Part shown: positions 13,203 to 17,038 of the stretch, in pieces | Layout: each line of letters begins with the position of its first letter | How positions within the stretch are numbered: the first letter of the stretch is position 1 | Origin: Clostridiales bacterium UBA1763 | Lineage (GTDB): Bacteria; Bacillota; Clostridia; Oscillospirales; Oscillospiraceae | Direction: 5' to 3' | Length of the DNA stretch: 17,038 nucleotides | NCBI GenBank assembly: GCA_002314685.1 | Contig: DCHB01000060.1 | Coordinates: 1-17,038, forward strand | Position numbers and translations under genes: made by a program | Notes under the pieces: generated by a model | Database searches by the model: none | Seen by the model: only the letters and a program-made list of their open reading frames with translations | What the model was told of the DNA's origin: nothing

Positions 13203-15484
13203 GCCGCAAAATTTTAACAGGCGGAGAATTTGACGAGCATTGGTCTCATTACGGGCATCTGAGTATAAGCTACCGTGACGCAACAGAACATTATGTAAAC
13301 TATATTAACGGAAAATGGCAGTGCGATGATACTATCGACGAGCAAACGAGGTCATATTTGTGCTGTGCCGCCGAGATTGCCGATGCGATTGACGAGTGCA
13401 TTAACCGCGGATATGACATAAAACGCTTAAACGAGTTTCTGTGTCCCGAGCACTATCCCTCAGAGCTTTTACGCGTTTTGCTCGACGAGATGGGCTTAGG
13501 CATTTATTACGCCTGCGAAATTATGCTGAAATGCTATGGAAAAAGGCTCGCAACACTGCTTGATATTCCCTTCCCAGTCTCAATTCAGCCGAGAACTGCA
13601 ATGCTGACGGATGTATTAAAAAGCTCACTCAATGAACTCGGCTTTGCATATTTTGACGCTTACGATACGGATTTTCGCGCTCCCTTCGGTGCTGTCGAAT
13701 GCGGCACTGAGCTGTCATTAAGTCTCTTAACCTTCGGCGGAGTCAGCGAGGCTTTTGTTTGCTTTGAATGTGGTTATGTAAACTTCGAGCTTCCTATGCA
13801 AAGGCTGGGAGATTATTTCACCTGCACATATACACCCACACAAAGCGGCGCTTACGGCTATTGCTTCAAGCTCTTGACCGATAGCGGCAAAAGGTTTGTT
13901 TGTGCCGATGAAGGCGGGCATTTGTCGGTCATTTCGGAAAAGTCCGAGGAGTGCTTCAGACTGACCGTTTTTGAGCAGGGCTTTGAAACACCCGACTGGT
14001 TCAAGCACTCTGTAATGTATCAAATTTTCCCCGACAGATTTGGTTTTTCCCTTGATAATACAGCAAAGAACGGTATTGAATACCATACCTCGCTCGGGCA
14101 GACACCCGAGCTTCACGGTAGCATTACCGAGCCTGTGCGCTATATGCCGAGAAGCTTTGAGACTAACTATTTGCCCGATGATTTTTACGGCGGCACGCTG
14201 AAGGGAATTCAGTCAAAGCTTCCGTATCTTAAGGAGCTCGGCATAAGTGTTATATATCTTAACCCTATTTTTGAGGCGCGGAGTAATCACCGATACGACA
14301 CCTCTGACTACGGGAAAATTGACCCTGTTCTCGGAAACGAAATTGATTATGTAAACTTATGTTCGGAGGCTCAGAGGCTCGGTATAAGAATAATCCTCGA
14401 CGGTGTCTTTTCTCACACGGGTGCCGATAGTGTGTATTTTAACCGTTATTCAAGCTACGACAGTGTCGGTGCATATCAAGGAGACAGCTCGCCGTATTAC
14501 CCGTGGTATAGCTTCGATACCTTTCCCGATAAATACCGTTGTTGGTGGGGCTTTAAGGAACTTCCCGAGGTCGATGAGCACAACGGGACATGGCAGGATT
14601 ACATTATTAACAGCGATGACAGTATCGTCCGCAAATGGCTCAGACTCGGCGCATCGGGCTGGCGCCTTGATGTTGCCGACGAGCTTCCCGACGAGGTTTT
14701 GAGCCTTATCCGCAAGGCGGCAAAGCTTGAAAAGCCCGATAGCGTAATAATCGGCGAGGTTTGGGAGGATGCCGTTACTAAGGAAAGCTACGGTAAAAGG
14801 CGTAACTACGCGCTCGGCTATTCGCTCGACAGCGTTATGAATTATCCCTTCCGCAGGGCAGTTATTGATTTTGCTCTCGGGAAAACCGACGCCTTTGCTC
14901 TTCGCGATTTCCTGCTTTCGCAAATGGCAAACTACCCGAAGCCTTTATATTTATCGCTTATGAATTTGCTCGGCTCGCACGATGTTGAGCGACTTCACAC
15001 CGCGCTTTGCTTTGATTTTGAGATAAAATCGCTTAGCCGCGAGCAGCAGGCATATCTTTCAATTTCTGCTGAACAGAAGGAGCGTGCAGATACATTGCAA
15101 AAGCTTTGCGCGGCAATTCAGTACAGTGTCGCAGGTGTGCCCTGCCTGTACTACGGCGACGAGGAATGCTTTGACGGCGGCTGTGACCCATTTAACAGGA
15201 CACCGTTTGAGCCTTCGCGCTGTGGTTTACATAATTTTTATTCTAAGCTTGGACAGCTAAGAAATAAAAATGCCGAGCTTTCACTCGGAAGTATGTGGGT
15301 ATCGGCTCCCTCGCCCGATATTCTCGAAATCACGAGAGAATATCAAGACGGCAAAATTGTTTGCATTATCAACAAAAGTAACGATTTATACTCCATTCCG
15401 TATAATAACTGCACTTCCCTGCTTGATAATAACAACATCGACACCGTACCGCCTATGTCAGCGGAGATATACAAGTTTACATAA
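13190..15484 (+). CDS. GH13 alpha-amylase-family hydrolase (neopullulanase/cyclomaltodextrinase-like) with an unknown N-terminal region
   Basis: The 764-aa protein has no signal peptide, so it acts inside the cell, probably on glycogen or imported maltodextrins. Its GH13 barrel begins near 265 (HSVMYQIFPDRF, 273-284) and has SNHRYDTSDY (365-374), DGVFSHTG (404-411), the nucleophile D494 in GWRLDVADE, the acid/base E523 in IIGEVWED, D598 in LLGSHDVER, and PCLYYGDEECFDGGCDPFNR (651-670). These fit the GH13_20/GH13_39 type. Residues 185-260 resemble the beta-rich N-domain of neopullulanases; residues 1-165 are mostly helical and I recognise nothing in them. The ATG at 13190 lies 13 bases inside glgA with GAGG eight bases upstream. 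It is the last gene before the terminator. Exact substrate preference is not readable. Confidence 0.88.
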   Translation: MYAVSRKILTGGEFDEHWSHYGHLSISYRDATEHYVNYINGKWQCDDTIDEQTRSYLCCAAEIADAIDECINRGYDIKRLNEFLCPEHYPSELLRVLLDEMGLGIYYACEIMLKCYGKRLATLLDIPFPVSIQPRTAMLTDVLKSSLNELGFAYFDAYDTDFRAPFGAVECGTELSLSLLTFGGVSEAFVCFECGYVNFELPMQRLGDYFTCTYTPTQSGAYGYCFKLLTDSGKRFVCADEGGHLSVISEKSEECFRLTVFEQGFETPDWFKHSVMYQIFPDRFGFSLDNTAKNGIEYHTSLGQTPELHGSITEPVRYMPRSFETNYLPDDFYGGTLKGIQSKLPYLKELGISVIYLNPIFEARSNHRYDTSDYGKIDPVLGNEIDYVNLCSEAQRLGIRIILDGVFSHTGADSVYFNRYSSYDSVGAYQGDSSPYYPWYSFDTFPDKYRCWWGFKELPEVDEHNGTWQDYIINSDDSIVRKWLRLGASGWRLDVADELPDEVLSLIRKAAKLEKPDSVIIGEVWEDAVTKESYGKRRNYALGYSLDSVMNYPFRRAVIDFALGKTDAFALRDFLLSQMANYPKPLYLSLMNLLGSHDVERLHTALCFDFEIKSLSREQQAYLSISAEQKERADTLQKLCAAIQYSVAGVPCLYYGDEECFDGGCDPFNRTPFEPSRCGLHNFYSKLGQLRNKNAELSLGSMWVSAPSPDILEITREYQDGKIVCIINKSNDLYSIPYNNCTSLLDNNNIDTVPPMSAEIYKFT

Positions 15485-15520
15485 CAAAATGCACAGCCTT
15501 TAGGCTGTGCATTTTGTTAT
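15481..15520. terminator. Terminator of the glycogen operon
   Basis: A perfect 18-bp inverted repeat (15481-15498 with 15503-15520) with a TTTA loop overlaps the stop codon of the amylase gene. The 3' arm itself is T-rich. The symmetry means it could also stop transcripts coming from the hsp20 side. Confidence 0.88.
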
Positions 15521-15569
15521 GGGGTTAAAAGAGAGAGGAGAGATATGAAAGATCTTAAAGTATCTGTGT

Positions 15570-15998
15570 TTACTGAATTTCAAGTCTGCGTGATGCAGGT
15601 ACCTCGGGTGCCTTCTTGGGCATCGTCAAGGTCAACACACCGTCATTATATGCCGCGGTGATTGCATCTGTGTCAATCCCCTTGACATTGAAGCTGCGGG
15701 TGTAGGTGCCGTAGAAACGCTCGCGGCGGACATAGCTGTTGTTCTCTTCTTCGGTCTGCTCGCTTTTGTGCTCGGCACGAATGGTCAGGCAGTCCTTATC
15801 GAGGTCGATTGAAATGTCCTCCTTCTTGAAGCCGGGGAGCTCAGCATCGAGGATATAGCTTCCGTCCTTCTCGCATATATCGGTGCGGAAAGCAGTAATA
15901 TTTGTGTCTTCCCAGAAGCTGCGGCTCATTTCTTCAAGCTCACGGAAGGGGTTATAAGCGGATACACGGCGATAGCCGAAGGGCATAATTTCAAACAT
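15570..15998 (-). CDS. Hsp20 / alpha-crystallin small heat-shock protein
   Basis: Small heat-shock proteins hold unfolding proteins in ATP-free oligomers until Hsp70 can refold them. This one has 142 residues. A short N-terminal arm (NPFRELEEMSRSFWED, 16-31) precedes the alpha-crystallin domain (about 38-130), with DAELPGFKKEDI (51-62), YVRRERFYGTYTRSFNV (88-104) and NDGVLTLTMPK (117-127). A C-terminal L-E-I triplet (RRLEIQ) plays the part of the I-x-I oligomerisation motif. The ATG at 15998 has AGGAGG eight bases upstream. A CIRCE operator lies about 130 bases before the start, indicating HrcA control. It is transcribed alone, towards the glycogen operon terminator. Confidence 0.95.
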   Translation of the reverse strand: MFEIMPFGYRRVSAYNPFRELEEMSRSFWEDTNITAFRTDICEKDGSYILDAELPGFKKEDISIDLDKDCLTIRAEHKSEQTEEENNSYVRRERFYGTYTRSFNVKGIDTDAITAAYNDGVLTLTMPKKAPEVPASRRLEIQ

Positions 15999-16129
15999 AA
16001 TAAATACCTCCTAAAATTTCGTAAAGCTATAAACTTGATTTTTGTTTTATAACTTTTGTTTCTTGTTGTATATAAATTACCATATAATTATGAACAAATA
16101 TAGTGCTTTTTATGAATAAAATGTAAACC

Positions 16130-16156
16130 TTAGCACTCTTTTAATTAGAGTGCTAA
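16130..16156. promoter_or_regulatory. CIRCE operator (HrcA binding site) upstream of hsp20
   Basis: TTAGCACTC (16130-16138), nine spacer bases, then GAGTGCTAA (16148-16156): an exact match to the CIRCE inverted repeat bound by HrcA. The symmetry extends outward five more base pairs (AAACC/GGTTT), and a T-run follows on the plus side. It lies 132 bases upstream of the hsp20 start. A possible -35 (TTTACA) starts right at its edge on the minus strand, but the matching -10 is poorly spaced. A second candidate, TTGTTC-17-TATATA, lies nearer the gene. Confidence 0.9.
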
Positions 16157-16221
16157 GGTTTTTTGTTTTTTACTATACAACAAGCTTGCCATGGAGCTAT
16201 TATGTGCAGAGCTATGCTTTT

Positions 16222-16851
16222 TTATTCGCCGTTTTTGTTTGTTGCCTTATGCTTCAAAATGACATAAACGACAAGCGCGAGGGCGATTACCGCTATTGCG
16301 ATTGAGGTATAAACTATCGCGCTGTTATAGGCACTGCTGACCGTTATCGCCTGCTGAGGGCGTGTCGGCAATTCTTCGGAAGGTGACGGGCTTTCCTGCA
16401 CCTCTTCGGTGGGCTCGGGTGTTGATGCCGTCGGCGGATTTGTTATCATCGGGTGCTCGGGAATTTCGGGCGGCATAACCGCGGCGGGGTTTCCGTCCTT
16501 ATCGACAAGGTCGGTCATAAGCACCCAACCCGAGAACTTCGCATCACCAAGCTCAATGCTTATATGTCCCCAAGGGACGCTCTCCATATATGTGACGCGA
16601 TAATCAACCGTCAGCTCTTTTCCGTTTTCCAGAAGCTTATATTCGCCGTTTACACTGCACTCTGGGGTTTCCCACGCTACAATATACCCCGCATCATTAT
16701 AAGCATAGTATGTTCCGCCGTCCTGCTCAAGGTTTTCGGGGTTATCCCACGGGTCCTCAACGGGCTTAATATCTAAATCCGCATACGCCGCCGCTGACAT
16801 CAAAACCGCGAGAACAACAGCAAGAGCAAGGCTAAGAAGCTTTTTACTCAT
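16222..16851 (-). CDS. Secreted, membrane-anchored hypothetical protein with an SH3-like segment
   Basis: I do not recognise a named family. The 209-aa product has a clear signal peptide (MSKKLLSLALAVVLAVLMSAAAYA pattern, cleavage likely after residue 24). A globular part of about 100 residues contains PWGHISIE...FSGWVLMTDLV (93-116), reminiscent of bacterial SH3 domains, where a W-G-x-I strand is followed by G-W-V. A Pro/Thr/Ser/Glu-rich linker (about 127-168) leads to a C-terminal membrane helix (177-199) and a short basic tail (KHKATNKNGE). It should sit outside the cell, tethered at its C-terminus, possibly near the wall. I chose the ATG at 16851 because it has GGAGG seven bases upstream; the frame extends to 16923 without a ribosome site. 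It is monocistronic. Confidence 0.82.
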   Translation of the reverse strand: MSKKLLSLALAVVLAVLMSAAAYADLDIKPVEDPWDNPENLEQDGGTYYAYNDAGYIVAWETPECSVNGEYKLLENGKELTVDYRVTYMESVPWGHISIELGDAKFSGWVLMTDLVDKDGNPAAVMPPEIPEHPMITNPPTASTPEPTEEVQESPSPSEELPTRPQQAITVSSAYNSAIVYTSIAIAVIALALVVYVILKHKATNKNGE

Positions 16852-16888
16852 TTCTCTGCCTCCTGCGTCTGAACGCATAAGTGGATGA

Positions 16889-16897
16889 ATTATAGCA
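16889..16897 (-). promoter_or_regulatory. Extended -10 promoter of the secreted protein gene
   Basis: On the minus strand TGC-TATAAT (16889-16897) is an extended -10 element. No good -35 box lies 17 bases upstream (TTAATT is the closest), which is common with extended -10 promoters. It lies about 38 bases before the start codon at 16851. Confidence 0.6.
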
Positions 16898-16923
16898 CAT
16901 ATATCGGCAAAATTAAAGTACAA

Positions 16924-17038
16924 ATTATTAAAAATTATCCATTAACGCAAAAGTGCCGCCGAGTTTTTCTCTAAGGGCGCTCTCGCATAGGGATAAACAG
17001 GTTTTGAGTGGCTCTTATCCGCCCATACTGCACAAAAA
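16924..17038. other. Unassigned edge sequence with foldable repeats
   Basis: No convincing gene is visible. A minus-strand frame is open from the window edge to a stop at 16942-16944 (31 codons, ending NSAALLR) and could be the tail of a gene cut by the edge, but its composition is unremarkable. The same stretch has nested complementary pieces: GGGC/GCCC (16975-16978 with 17021-17024) around GGATAA/TTATCC (16991-16996 with 17015-17020). It could equally be a structured RNA continuing to the right. Confidence 0.3.

Noticed and set aside
16194..16215. Direct repeat GAGCTAT (16194-16200 and 16209-16215)
   Set aside because: Too short and isolated to support an insertion or binding-site claim.

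Overview
The window looks like chromosomal DNA of an anaerobic Clostridia bacterium, most likely an Oscillospiraceae/Ruminococcaceae-type gut organism. This rests on the oxygen-sensitive 2-hydroxyacyl-CoA dehydratase genes, the Firmicutes-style infC-rpmI-rplT operon, strong GGAGG ribosome binding sites, a CIRCE heat-shock operator and a bacterial glycogen cluster. The genus assignment is inference. There are no phage, transposon, CRISPR, tRNA or rRNA features.

Left part (1-3610, minus strand): an operon of a BcrC/HgdB-type subunit (403 aa), a larger divergent subunit of the same superfamily (532 aa), a 69-aa one-pass membrane peptide, and the start of the BadF/HgdC-type ATPase activator, which is cut by the window edge. 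A near-consensus promoter (3582-3610) drives it through a leader of about 229 nt that folds into several hairpins and may be a structured or free-standing RNA. The substrate is not identifiable. This operon and its leader are the best candidates for something undescribed.

Middle (3686-7916): alaX, a trans-editing factor for mischarged tRNA(Ala), is divergent from an XRE/S24 LexA-like repressor. A small membrane protein follows. Next is infC-rpmI-rplT on the minus strand, with an apparent non-canonical AUC start for IF3 and a terminator/anti-terminator leader. Last is a small CmpB-like membrane protein.

Right-middle (7902-9711): deoC, a two-OB-fold SSB-like protein and a glyoxalase-family (VOC) enzyme, with clear promoters for deoC and the VOC gene.

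Glycogen region (9775-15520): glgB, glgA and an intracellular GH13 alpha-glucan hydrolase with an unrecognised N-terminal half-domain. The three genes overlap and end at one perfect 18-bp terminator hairpin, so synthesis, branching and turnover of the store are probably made as one transcript.

Right end (15570-17038): an Hsp20 chaperone under a CIRCE element (HrcA control), a secreted membrane-anchored protein with an SH3-like segment, and about 115 bp of unassigned, foldable sequence at the edge.
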